NCBI RefSeq assembly: GCF_900639915.1
Contig: NZ_CAAAID010000001.1
Location: 292,146 to 349,861 of the forward strand
From: Legionella nagasakiensis
Lineage (GTDB): Bacteria > Pseudomonadota > Gammaproteobacteria > Legionellales > Legionellaceae
DNA length: 57,716 nt
Direction of reading: 5' to 3'
Of the stretch, positions 1 through 9,600 are shown in pieces. The position numbers and the translations under genes are program-made. Position 1 is the first letter of the stretch. Each line of letters begins with the position of its first letter. The notes below the pieces were generated by a model that was given only the letters and a program-made list of their open reading frames with translations, was not told the DNA's origin and did not search any database.

Positions 1-489
1 CCCGCCAATACACCGTATTCCCCGTTCTTATTGGCGGTTGTGGCTGCTTTATTTTGTTTATTAATTATGGCGCAATGGCAATTGGTTGATTATGAAAAAC
101 AATTTAAATTTGATGCCAATTTATTCGGTAGTCTTTCCTTAGTCGTTTCATATGTCGTTTACACTTACTTATTATTAAAAGTATTTAATTTGGCAAGTCG
201 TGCTGTTCAGACAATGACTTGTATTTTTGCAGGGCACATTATAATACATCTGCTTGCCTTTCCTTTAATACTAATGGCGCTACTATTGGTTAGCGGGTCG
301 ATTTCACAAGGATTGGCAACGATAATGACCATAATCTATTTACTGTTGACCCTCATTCTAACAGCGTGGCAATTCATGTTATCGGCCTATGTGTACAAAG
401 AGGCACTGCAAGTTAATTATTTACCGGCCATATTGGCCAGTATTGGACTGCTTGCAGCCAATATTCTGGTGGTTTCTTTCTGGCGTTGA
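1..489 (+). CDS. Integral membrane protein, 5' end missing
   Basis: The reading frame is open to the left edge of the window (it reads PANTPYSPF before the first TTG at 31), so the gene starts outside and only its last 162 or so codons are here. The visible part is almost entirely hydrophobic, with about four membrane segments separated by short loops (for example LFCLLIMAQ, SLVVSYVVYTYLLL, IIIHLLAFPLILMALLLV and a C-terminal AILASIGLLAANILVV). I see no catalytic motif and do not recognise a family. It is followed after 88 bp by mpl on the same strand; nothing ties the two functionally. Confidence 0.6.
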   Translation, partial: PANTPYSPFLLAVVAALFCLLIMAQWQLVDYEKQFKFDANLFGSLSLVVSYVVYTYLLLKVFNLASRAVQTMTCIFAGHIIIHLLAFPLILMALLLVSGSISQGLATIMTIIYLLLTLILTAWQFMLSAYVYKEALQVNYLPAILASIGLLAANILVVSFWR

Positions 490-577
490 ATGGTGGTTCA
501 AAAATCAATTGGACGGCATTTACTTTGCACAGCTATAATCAATAACCTTTAACAAGATCCGTGATTACTTTCCGATC

Positions 578-1951
578 ATGACTGTACAACATATTCATAT
601 CTTAGGTGTAAGCGGCACCTTTATGAGCGCGCTTGCATTATTGGCGCGGGAGGCAGGGTTCTGGGTTACTGGCAGCGATGCCAATTGTTATCCTCCAGTC
701 AGTGATTTGCTGGCCGCACAAGGGATAGAATGGACTGAAGGCTATGAAGACAGCAGCCAGGCTTTAAAAGCGGATCTTGTTATTGTTGGAAACGCCATTA
801 AGCGCGGTATGCCTGTGCTTGAAAACGTACTTAATGCAGGCATTCAGTACACTTCTGGACCCCAATGGTTGGCTGAGCATATTCTCTCACGCTACCGGGT
901 AATGGCTGTTTCTGGAACCCATGGAAAAACAACCACCACCTCCATGTTGGCCCACATCCTGTATTATGCGGGAATGAACCCTGGATTTTTAATAGGGGGG
1001 ATTGCGCCTAATTTTAATACCAGTGCTTGTCTTGGCACGGGTAAATGGTTTGTTATTGAAGCGGATGAATATGACAGCGCCTTTTTTGATAAACGCCCAA
1101 AATTCATGCATTATCGTCCTGACATCGCCATTTTGAATAATTTGGAATTTGATCATGCCGATATCTACGATGATCTAAAATCGATTCAACAGCAGTTTCA
1201 CTATTTTTTAAGAACCATACCTGGCAAAGGGTTGGTACTCAAACCTCGGGAGGATACAGCTCTAAATGAAGTCATGGCTCTTGGCCAGTATAGCCGCCTA
1301 GAAGAGATGGCTTGTAACAGTGATGCAACGTGGCGAGCTGAGTTACTCGAGGATAGTGGCCAGTCGTTTCGTTTGTGGCATCAAGGAAAAGAGGTAGCAG
1401 AAATAAGCTGGTCATTGATTGGGCGCTTTAATGTTGAAAATGCATTGGCGGCGTTTGCCGCCAGTATTCATGCAGGTGTGGAGCCAAGCATTGCAGCGAG
1501 GGCTTTAGAAAGTTTCATACCAGTAAAAAGACGTTTGGAGGTGAAATCAAATCGTCATGGAATTACAGTGTATGATGATTTTGCCCATCATCCAACTGCA
1601 ATCAAAAAAACCATCGCTGCTCTCAAGCAAAGCGGCCGACATCGGCGAATTTTAGTGGTTTTGGAATTTGCCTCTTATACCATGCGGACAGGTGTGCATG
1701 CCCAGGAAATGGCAGAGGCTTTGACAAATATTGATGCCGCTTATGTATTGAATCCAATGGATTTTTGCTTATCTGACGTGGCTAAAGATTGGCATTGTCC
1801 TTATTTTGTATTGTCTAGTGTAGACACGATTGTTGAGACCGTTGTTAAAGACGTGCAGGAAGGGGATGCTTTGTTGGTGATGAGCAATCGCGGCTTTGGC
1901 AATATTCATCAGCATCTTGTGTCACGAATTGATGAAAAATTTGTACATTGA
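578..1951 (+). CDS. mpl: UDP-N-acetylmuramate:L-alanyl-gamma-D-glutamyl-meso-diaminopimelate ligase (Mpl)
   Basis: Cytoplasmic Mur-ligase family enzyme of murein recycling; it joins the recovered tripeptide L-Ala-D-Glu-mDAP to UDP-MurNAc using ATP. The 457-residue length is typical of Mpl. Visible features are the N-terminal Rossmann-like HILGVSGTFM (residues 7-16), which in Mpl replaces the glycine-rich motif of MurC, the ATP P-loop GTHGKTTT (113-120), the EADEYD motif, NLEFDHADIY, and the C-terminal VYDDFAHHPTA motif of MurC/Mpl ligases. MurC is the alternative, but the length and the HILGVSGTFM start favour Mpl. The upstream spacer is 88 bp, and downstream lies a palindrome-rich spacer that separates it from convergent clpB. 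Confidence 0.93.
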   Translation: MTVQHIHILGVSGTFMSALALLAREAGFWVTGSDANCYPPVSDLLAAQGIEWTEGYEDSSQALKADLVIVGNAIKRGMPVLENVLNAGIQYTSGPQWLAEHILSRYRVMAVSGTHGKTTTTSMLAHILYYAGMNPGFLIGGIAPNFNTSACLGTGKWFVIEADEYDSAFFDKRPKFMHYRPDIAILNNLEFDHADIYDDLKSIQQQFHYFLRTIPGKGLVLKPREDTALNEVMALGQYSRLEEMACNSDATWRAELLEDSGQSFRLWHQGKEVAEISWSLIGRFNVENALAAFAASIHAGVEPSIAARALESFIPVKRRLEVKSNRHGITVYDDFAHHPTAIKKTIAALKQSGRHRRILVVLEFASYTMRTGVHAQEMAEALTNIDAAYVLNPMDFCLSDVAKDWHCPYFVLSSVDTIVETVVKDVQEGDALLVMSNRGFGNIHQHLVSRIDEKFVH

Positions 1952-1976
1952 AGCATGTTAATTGCGAAGCAGAAAT

Positions 1977-2092
1977 CCTGGCTGCAAGCAGCCAGGCTGC
2001 CATTGAGTGAATTGTAGCCTGGTTAACGCGCCAGCGGTAACCGGGTTTTGTCGGAAATTACTCCTGGATATTGCTTCGCTTATCCAGGCTAC
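1977..2092. repeat. REP-like palindromic intergenic cluster between mpl and clpB
   Basis: Three inverted repeats are packed into this convergent spacer: CCTGGCTG/CAGCCAGG (1977-1984 and 1989-1996, 4-nt loop), CCTGGATA/TATCCAGG (2063-2070 and 2081-2088), and an outer pair GTAGCCTGG/CCAGGCTAC (2014-2022 and 2084-2092). The last resembles the widespread GTAGCC...GGCTAC bacterial intergenic repeat. There is no U-run, so simple intrinsic termination is not obvious, although the hairpins could protect or end both convergent transcripts. Confidence 0.6.
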
Positions 2093-2095
2093 TGG

Positions 2096-4669
2096 TTATG
2101 ATTCAAAGTGTAGCTGTTCATTTTTCCACGACACGTTAATGGTATCTCCGGGTTTAAAAAGACCGGTCAGTAAGTCTTGCGCTAAAGGATTTTCCAGTTT
2201 TTGTTGAATGACTCGTTTTAATGGCCTGGCGCCATAGACTGGATCAAACCCGGCTTCTGCCAGATGACTGAGCGCTTGAGGTTCAACGTGCAAAGAAATG
2301 TCTTGCTGTTGCAAGCGCTCTTGCAAATAGCGAATTTGAATGATTGCAATATTGGCAATCTGCTCTTTGGTTAAAGCATGGAAGACGATACTGTCATCGA
2401 TTCGATTGATAAATTCAGGCCGGAAATGCTGGCCCACTAAATCCATAACGGCTGATTTTATTTGTTCATAGGTAAGTTTGCTGCCCATATCTTGAATCAA
2501 ATGTGAGCCTATGTTGGAGGTCATGACAATGACTGTATTGCGAAAATCCACGGTTCGTCCTTGGCCGTCGGTTAAACGACCATCATCCAAGACTTGCAAG
2601 AGAATATTAAATACATCGCTGTGTGCTTTCTCAATTTCATCGAGTAAAATCACTGAATAAGGACGTCGTCGAACAGCTTCAGTTAAATAACCGCCTTCTT
2701 CATAGCCAACATACCCTGGAGGAGCGCCAATTAATCGGGCTACGGAATGTTTTTCCATAAATTCGGACATATCAATGCGGACCATGGCTTCGACGGTATC
2801 AAAAAGGAAAGCAGCCAAAGCTTTACAGAGTTCTGTCTTACCGACGCCAGTCGGACCTAAAAAGAGAAACGAACCAATGGGGCGATTAGGATCAGAGAGC
2901 CCAGCTCTTGAACGGCGAATTGCATTGGATACGGTATCAACGGCTTCTTCTTGGCCAATCACCCGCTGATGAAGGGCTTCTTCCATATGTAAAAGCTTCT
3001 CTTTTTCACCTTCAAGCATTTTGGCAACTGGAATGCCAGTCCATTTTGATACCACTTCAGCGATTTCTTCTTCTGTTACCTTATTACGTACCAGCTTGGT
3101 TTCTTGAGGCTCTTTACTGCCGACTTGTGCCAATTGCTTTTCAAGCTCAGGGATTCGCCCGTATTGCAATTCAGACATACGTGCCAGATCGCCGGCGCGC
3201 TTAGCCGTGTCCATTTCAATTTTTGCTTGCTCAAGTGCTTCTTTAATATGCGTTGCGCCTTGCATGACGGCTTTCTCGGCTTTCCATACGTCTTCCAGAT
3301 CGGCATATTGCTTTTCAAGATCCGTAATCGTATGCTCCAAGTCGTCCAAGCGTTTTTTTGACGCTTCGTCGCTTTCTTTTTTTAATGCTTCACGTTCAAT
3401 TTTTAATTGAATCAGTCGACGGTCAAGCTTATCTAGACTTTCTGGCTTGGAGTCAATTTCCATACGAATTTGGCTGCCGGCTTCGTCTATCAAATCAATG
3501 GCTTTGTCTGGCAGTTGCCTGTCAGTAATATAGCGATGGGATAAGGTGGCTGCCGCAACGATGGCAGGGTCGGTAATCTCTACGCCGTGATGCACTTCGT
3601 AACGTTCTTTTAAACCTCTTAAAATAGCAATGGTGTCTTCTACGGATGGTTCATTAACCAATATTTTTTGAAAACGACGCTCAAGAGCTGCATCTTTTTC
3701 CACATATTGGCGATATTCATCCAGTGTTGTTGCACCGATGCAATGCAATTCACCGCGAGCGAGCGCGGGTTTTAGCATATTGCCTGCATCCATGGCACCT
3801 TCTGCTTTGCCTGCACCTACCATCGTATGTAATTCATCAATGAATAAGATGATTTGTCCTTCTTGTTTAGCCAGGTCGTTTAATACACCTTTCAAGCGCT
3901 CTTCAAATTCGCCGCGGAATTTTGCACCGGCAATTAATGCCCCCATATCTAAGGACAAAAGGCGCTTGTCTTTTAATCCTTCCGGAACTTCACCGTTAAT
4001 GATGCGTTGGGCGAGTCCTTCAACAATCGCGGTTTTACCGACACCTGGCTCTCCAATAAGCACCGGATTATTTTTAGTACGACGTTGTAAAACCTGAATG
4101 GTACGGCGGATTTCATCGTCACGACCAATGACGGGATCCAATTTGCCTTGCTCGGCACGTTCAGTTAAATCAATGGTGTATTTTTCCAGTGCTTGTCGTT
4201 GTTCTTCGGCATTTGGATCAGTGACTTTCTCACCACCACGAATTTCATCGATGGCTTTTTCAACGGCTTTTTGTTCAGCACCGGCTTGTTTCAGCAATTT
4301 TGCCAGCGAGCCACCTTCTTCAAGAGCTGCCAGAATAAATAATTCGCTGGAAATGTAATTATCTTTACGTTGCTGCGATAATTTATCGGTTAGATTGAGT
4401 AGTCGTCCCAAGGCATTGGAAATATGAATTTCACCTCCGGTTCCAGACACTTTGGGAAGACGCTCAAGCGCTTGGTCGATGAGTGTTCTGAGTTGTGAAA
4501 TATTGATGCCGGCTTTAGAAAGCAAAGGTCTACAACTTCCTCCTTCCTGATCCAATAAAGCTTTCATCAGATGTTCTGGCTCAATGAAGCTGTTATCTCG
4601 GCCTAATGCCAACGATTGTGCATCGGCTAAGGCCAATTGAAACTTTGATGTCAGTTTGTCCATTCTCAT
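2096..4669 (-). CDS. clpB: ClpB protein disaggregase (Hsp100 AAA+ ATPase)
   Basis: Cytoplasmic hexameric chaperone that works with DnaK/J/GrpE to pull apart protein aggregates. The 857 residues are the normal ClpB length. In order the protein shows the Clp N-terminal double repeat (about 1-145), the first AAA+ module with Walker [10 protein letters not shown] and Walker B ILFIDELH, the long coiled-coil M-domain (about 405-525, rich in K/E/L), and the second AAA+ module with GPTGVGKTE and [11 protein letters not shown]. The middle domain separates it from ClpA and ClpX. Two in-frame ATGs (4669 and 4663) are possible starts; the first has AAGGG a short distance upstream. It is divergent from the SppA-like gene, and a sigma-32 promoter lies in the gap. 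Confidence 0.97.
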   Translation of the reverse strand: MRMDKLTSKFQLALADAQSLALGRDNSFIEPEHLMKALLDQEGGSCRPLLSKAGINISQLRTLIDQALERLPKVSGTGGEIHISNALGRLLNLTDKLSQQRKDNYISSELFILAALEEGGSLAKLLKQAGAEQKAVEKAIDEIRGGEKVTDPNAEEQRQALEKYTIDLTERAEQGKLDPVIGRDDEIRRTIQVLQRRTKNNPVLIGEPGVGKTAIVEGLAQRIINGEVPEGLKDKRLLSLDMGALIAGAKFRGEFEERLKGVLNDLAKQEGQIILFIDELHTMVGAGKAEGAMDAGNMLKPALARGELHCIGATTLDEYRQYVEKDAALERRFQKILVNEPSVEDTIAILRGLKERYEVHHGVEITDPAIVAAATLSHRYITDRQLPDKAIDLIDEAGSQIRMEIDSKPESLDKLDRRLIQLKIEREALKKESDEASKKRLDDLEHTITDLEKQYADLEDVWKAEKAVMQGATHIKEALEQAKIEMDTAKRAGDLARMSELQYGRIPELEKQLAQVGSKEPQETKLVRNKVTEEEIAEVVSKWTGIPVAKMLEGEKEKLLHMEEALHQRVIGQEEAVDTVSNAIRRSRAGLSDPNRPIGSFLFLGPTGVGKTELCKALAAFLFDTVEAMVRIDMSEFMEKHSVARLIGAPPGYVGYEEGGYLTEAVRRRPYSVILLDEIEKAHSDVFNILLQVLDDGRLTDGQGRTVDFRNTVIVMTSNIGSHLIQDMGSKLTYEQIKSAVMDLVGQHFRPEFINRIDDSIVFHALTKEQIANIAIIQIRYLQERLQQQDISLHVEPQALSHLAEAGFDPVYGARPLKRVIQQKLENPLAQDLLTGLFKPGDTINVSWKNEQLHFES

Positions 4670-4720
4670 AAGATGGCCCTTAATATTAAAGAATGATTTT
4701 AATTACTTCCTATCTACCGT

Positions 4721-4749
4721 AAAATGGGGGCTTCCTTGGTAAAATCAAG
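4721..4749 (-). promoter_or_regulatory. Sigma-32 (RpoH) heat-shock promoter for clpB
   Basis: Read on the minus strand, CTTGAT (4749-4744) and CCCCATTTT (4729-4721) are separated by 14 bp. This is close to the RpoH consensus of CTTGAA, 13-15 bp, CCCCATNT. It lies about 50 bp upstream of the clpB start, where a heat-shock promoter is expected. Confidence 0.8.
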
Positions 4750-4757
4750 TCGCAGGT

Positions 4758-5711
4758 ATGGATAATCATTCTTCTATAGATAATTCAGATTCGCAGGCGT
4801 TATTAAATAAAATTGTGTTTGAATACATGCGTGAGCAAAAGCGCAAGCGTTTTTGGCGATGGATCATACGGGTTTTCTTTCTAGTGCTTATTATATGGGG
4901 TATTTATCAGATAATCTCATTGCGTGGCGAAGAAATAACTGCACGGACAAAACCACATGTTGGTTTAATCGATTTGAAAGGAACTATTTTTGAAAATCAA
5001 TCCGCCAATAGTGACAATTTAATTAAAAGCATGGAAAAAGCTTATGAAAATAAGGGGATGAAAGCACTCATTATTCGTATCGATAGCCCTGGTGGTAGCC
5101 CTGTGCAGGCAGATTATATGTTTAATACCATTCGCTATTACCATCAAAAATACCCTGATATTAAAACCTATGCCGTTTGTGTTGATGTTTGCGCTTCTGC
5201 TGCCTATTATATCGCGGCGGCAGCGGATGAAATATACGCTAATCCTTCAAGTTTAGTTGGTTCTATTGGCGTGCTATACAATGGATTTGGTTTTGTTGAT
5301 ACTCTGCAAAAACTCGGAGCCACAAGGCGCTTATACACTTCAGGTCAAAATAAGGGATTCATGGACCAATTTTCTCCAGAGCAGCCAGAGCAGGTCAAGA
5401 AGTTGCAAGTGATGCTTGATTTGATTCATCGGCAGTTTATTGACAAAGTGAAGGAAGGACGAGGCAATCGTTTGAAAATCAATGATGAACTCTTTTCAGG
5501 CCTATATTGGACGGGCATTCAGGCAAAAGAATACGGTTTAATCGATGGATTTGCCAGCAGTGGCCAATTAGTACGCGAAATCATCGGTCTTGATAAGGTA
5601 GTTGATTATACTCATAAGGATACGGTATTTGAGCAAGTGGCAAAAAACATTGGTACGGCAATGATTAACGAGCTACCACAAGCGCTGGGAATAAAACCGG
5701 GATTGCAATAG
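4758..5711 (+). CDS. sppA: Membrane-anchored signal peptide peptidase, SppA 36K type
   Basis: Serine protease that degrades cleaved signal peptides in or at the inner membrane. The 317-residue protein has a cytoplasmic N-terminal tail, one transmembrane segment (about 34-53), then a single S49 domain as in short-form SppA. The oxyanion/substrate region IRIDSPGGSPVQA is at about 107-119. The likely nucleophile is Ser147 (VCASAAYY) and the general base Lys199 (SGQNKGFMD), the Ser-Lys dyad of this family. The motif has ASA-A where most relatives have ASG-G. GSIGVL (169-174) is also typical. The start ATG has AGGT directly upstream. It is divergent from clpB, and a stress link is possible but not shown. 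Confidence 0.9.
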   Translation: MDNHSSIDNSDSQALLNKIVFEYMREQKRKRFWRWIIRVFFLVLIIWGIYQIISLRGEEITARTKPHVGLIDLKGTIFENQSANSDNLIKSMEKAYENKGMKALIIRIDSPGGSPVQADYMFNTIRYYHQKYPDIKTYAVCVDVCASAAYYIAAAADEIYANPSSLVGSIGVLYNGFGFVDTLQKLGATRRLYTSGQNKGFMDQFSPEQPEQVKKLQVMLDLIHRQFIDKVKEGRGNRLKINDELFSGLYWTGIQAKEYGLIDGFASSGQLVREIIGLDKVVDYTHKDTVFEQVAKNIGTAMINELPQALGIKPGLQ

Positions 5712-5746
5712 TTTTTCTTTCCATCATGATGGTTGGATTGCTATCC

Positions 5747-5763
5747 AGCCATTCTGAATGGCT
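5747..5763. terminator. Small hairpin between convergent genes
   Basis: AGCCATT/AATGGCT with a 3-nt loop lies between the ends of the SppA-like gene and the convergent unknown gene. A perfect 12-bp palindrome (CCATCATGATGG, 5721-5732) is just upstream. There is no T-run, so termination is only a guess from position. Confidence 0.3.
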
Positions 5764-5776
5764 GTCGACATTGTCT

Positions 5777-6526
5777 TCATCGAGATGGGGTTGGGCTCAA
5801 ACGTTCTTCCAAGCATTCATCGACATCGCCTTTGATTCGCTGCAATCCTTCTTTCATGCTTTGTGTTTTTCTAATGGGGTCGGGATCAGGCATTAACAGC
5901 ATTTCCAGTTTTTTTTCTGTTGAACTGAGTTGCATCTCTTTTAGTTCAAGGTTTACACCAGCTTCGGAAATGGCTACTTCATAGATGCATTTACCTGATA
6001 ATATCGGAGCTTTTCCAGGTCTTTGTACGTATTCAGGATTGTCAGGATCTCTTCTTGAAAGATTGCCTTGGTAAACAAAGAGTTCTTTCATTGCAAAGCC
6101 TTCGTCGGTGGGGATTAAATCAATACGTCTTTCCATGCCTCTTTTTACATTATCAAGCATCATGCCGTCATAGGTTAATGATGTTTGCAGTTCTCTTTCC
6201 AGGATAGTAGGCAGACCACCTTGATGAAGGATTTGTGCTAATTGATCATAGATTTCATCTTTATCATTGAACGTAGCAGGAATTAGAGGATCTAATAGCG
6301 TTTTGAATTGGGCCTGTACCATCGGGTCATGAGGTGCTCCAAATACTTTATCAAGATCGATACCAGCTTCTTCAGCGTGGGCCTGCAAAGATTGACCATT
6401 GATGTATAAATAATGTTTTATGCGTGGCCAGTCGATCATTAATTGAGAGATGGTGGCGTTCCTTGAAAAATTAGGATGTTCAAGTGCACGTTCAATAGCC
6501 GACTTTTCCGGTTTATAATTAGACAT
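5777..6526 (-). CDS. Unknown soluble protein, about 249 residues; weak effector candidate
   Basis: I do not recognise this protein. It is hydrophilic, lacks a signal peptide and membrane segments, and is charged throughout. Notable stretches are DWPRIKHYLYING near residue 30 and a probable beta-rich middle (MKELFVYQGNLSRRDP). The C-terminal tail is acidic (DVDECLEERL) and then short and polar (SPTPSR), which loosely resembles the glutamate-rich tail signals of Dot/Icm substrates; this is suggestive only. The ATG at 6526 is preferred over a TTG at 6535. It stands alone between the convergent SppA-like gene and the pil operon. Confidence 0.6.
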   Translation of the reverse strand: MSNYKPEKSAIERALEHPNFSRNATISQLMIDWPRIKHYLYINGQSLQAHAEEAGIDLDKVFGAPHDPMVQAQFKTLLDPLIPATFNDKDEIYDQLAQILHQGGLPTILERELQTSLTYDGMMLDNVKRGMERRIDLIPTDEGFAMKELFVYQGNLSRRDPDNPEYVQRPGKAPILSGKCIYEVAISEAGVNLELKEMQLSSTEKKLEMLLMPDPDPIRKTQSMKEGLQRIKGDVDECLEERLSPTPSR

Positions 6527-6652
6527 ATATGGCAAAAAATAATTATATAATCTAATTTTAGACCATTTTTTAATAATGACGGGGGAAGTGATACTCTAAT
6601 AGGTATTCCACAAGAGTGACGGCCAAATTCGTTTGGCTGAGCTATTTAGGTA

Positions 6653-9600
6653 TTATTGTAATTGCTGCCAGGATTGGCGGCCAAAACGGCTGCTGCCAGG
6701 ATTTTCAGTGACTTTTTGAATGTCGCCACTGGTGCCTGGAAGGTATTTGTATTCAATATTGCCGGCATTAAGAACAGCGGGGGTGTTAATTAAGCCAACA
6801 TTGGGCTGAACACCACTGGCAGGAACGCTAACGTCTTGTCCTCCTTCGCTATGCACCACAGCGTCACCATCATTAAATAAGTTATCGTTATTCAGATCAA
6901 ATACATGATAATTCAATCGTGCGCCGGTGAAGGCATTTAATTCCATCAACCAGCTTTCCCCACCAAAATCACAAGGATCATCGGTGGGAATAATGGTTGA
7001 GAAAATAATTTTTTTATTAAGGAAAATCATATTAGATATAATACGCTCGCCACGGGCCACACCGCCAACAATGAGATCCAGATACCATCCGCGATCGTTG
7101 TTTGCAAGTAAATTTTCACTGACCACACGAACGTTGCCTTCTTCCGAAAGAATGGTTTGTTGCCGTAATTCGGCACGGCCGCTAATGCTTGTGGTATGAG
7201 TGTCACGCAACGTATAAATGGTTTGAATGCTGGTATCTGTTTTATCTGAAGTTTCTAGATATTTTCCGGTTCCAATATGAATTTGTAATCCCGATGCATT
7301 GACATCCAAGCGAGAGATGGTTGGCTTGATGGTGATGGGTTGGCGATTACCATTGCTATCCATGGCGACGAAAAAGGGCAGTGGTGTATTGCCAGATTTG
7401 AAACTGAAGTCCCATTGGCTAGCGTTTGCAGCGGAAATATTGATTTTCCAGACATTGCCAAACAAGTCGCCTGCGTATACAAAATCAGCGATGCTGTTGC
7501 CATCAAGATCAACAACGACAGGCGATGACATGCCGTTTGGTCGCCCAAGACCTAAGGGATCAGCACTCATGCCTACTTTTGTGTCAAGTTTTTTAATGAT
7601 TGTCCCATCGTTGATGTTAACAATATAAAGCACCGCATTCCCCGTGGTGCTTGCATTGCCATCGGTATAGGTGTTGTTATAACCGTTGCCAAAAATGGCA
7701 GCCCATTGACCTGTCGCCAGACGAACGATGACCGGTTGACTGTAGGTAAATCCTAAATCCGCATCATTGGTATCCGTAAATTCCCATTTGACGATACTAG
7801 CCGCATTATTTTCATTAAATTGCCCAGGATCAGTGACATCTAACGCATAGACACCTTGCCCACCACCATTTAAGCCTGCAACCAGCATGGTTCGCCATTG
7901 ATTATTGGAAAAAACATCAATGACGGTTGGTGAACCGTCTGCATAATAATGATGTGTGTAGTTAGGCGACGTTAATTGTGGCAGATTTTGATAAACAGGT
8001 GAGGGTACATAGGCAAATAGCTCGTCGCCCGTGTCGGCATCGAATGCATGAAGCATGCCGTCATTGGCACCTACATACAGTACCGCTTTGCGATTAAGAT
8101 TGCTTTGGCGGAAGCTGCTGTAGGAAACATTATTTTCAGGAGCATTCCCTGACCATACAACGGGATATTGTTGTTCAGGCATGCTGATTGCAACGGGGTT
8201 TGAATTGATGATATCACCTAGTAACGTAGAACGGTCACGAAATAGGCCGCCATTTTGTTCTTCTTGCCCTTGATCACCGCGTAGATAATTTAGACGTAAA
8301 CTGCCGTCGGAATCATTAAGAGCGGTGGTTGGATTGGTATTCAAGGCATTGACTTGTACCAGATCAAGTTCGCTGTTGGTCGGAGAAGCAGGATTGCTTG
8401 GCCAGCGAAAAGGAATACCAAGATTGGCAGAAGGTTTATAAGTTAAAATTTGCCTGCCCGTATTATAATTTTGTAGATCAAGTTTTTGCGCTGCATCCCA
8501 TACGGAACCCGATGGACCACCGCCTGTAGTTAAGATGTCGCCCGTGGTTTCGTCGATGGCAAATGCCAGTAATTGTCCACTCCAATCTTCCGTGCGAAAT
8601 ATGGCTTGATAAATCCTTGTGCCAGTACTTAAAAAACCACTGCTTAAGGCGGCGGAGGAGAAAGAACCTGTGCGTTCAATAATCGATGCAAATGCTTTCG
8701 CCAATTGCGCTTGGAGATTATTAGCATTGGTAACTAAGAAATAGTTATCTGGGTCACCTGTGCCACTGTTATCAAATTCTTCTGTTTGATCCGGTGTATT
8801 ATTGTTATTAGCATCATTGAATCCACCCCATTTCGCTGCATACCATAAAGGGGATTTGAGGAGGGTGGCATTAGGCTGATTGCTTGGTGTAAATGTACGG
8901 GTGGTTACTATCGGCAGAGCCGCATTATCTTGCCATCCTTGTCCAGGTAATTGGCCTGGAGGTGTATCTAAAAAATAATCCACATCGTTATTGGCGCTTG
9001 TATCACTGTCGCGTACTTCAAGATAGACGCCGTCTGCGGTGGTGCCTGAAATGACATACCCCATGTGTTGCGTGATTGAACCCGCACTATAAATTGTTTC
9101 CAGATTAACAGTCAGCGTATTATTAGGATTGACGGTGACGGTGTATTTGACAATTGCATCCATATCAAAATCTGCGCCTTGCTGAACGTCTTCAAAATTA
9201 ACGCGAAACACTGCACTCGTATCCGTTAAGGATTCAATGTAGAAGTCAACAATATTGTTGGTGGGTTGGTATTGGCCTTCTGTTGGGTTAATGCCGAAAC
9301 CATTGACCGATTTGCCAAAAGGTATGAGAGAAATCGGATGGCCACCTACATTAAATGTAATTTCTGGTGAAGGAGAAGACAGCCCAACCATGAAGGATTT
9401 TATATTCTGTTTTCCTTGTGCATTGTTTACATCATTTATCCATCCGTAATAAGCCACGCTGGCGGCATAATAACTGCCTTGAGAGTTGGCATCATGCGGA
9501 GCCAGACCACGAATGTTGCCGAAACTGGTAACGGTTTTTGGTGTTGGTGCGCCGTCGCTTACCCCCGCTGATTGGCCAATAAAGGCGAGTAAACTCAAGA

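Noticed and set aside
2007-2207. Short + strand frame across the palindromic repeats and the clpB 3' end
   Set aside because: It is made of repeat sequence and the antisense of clpB, with no start signal.
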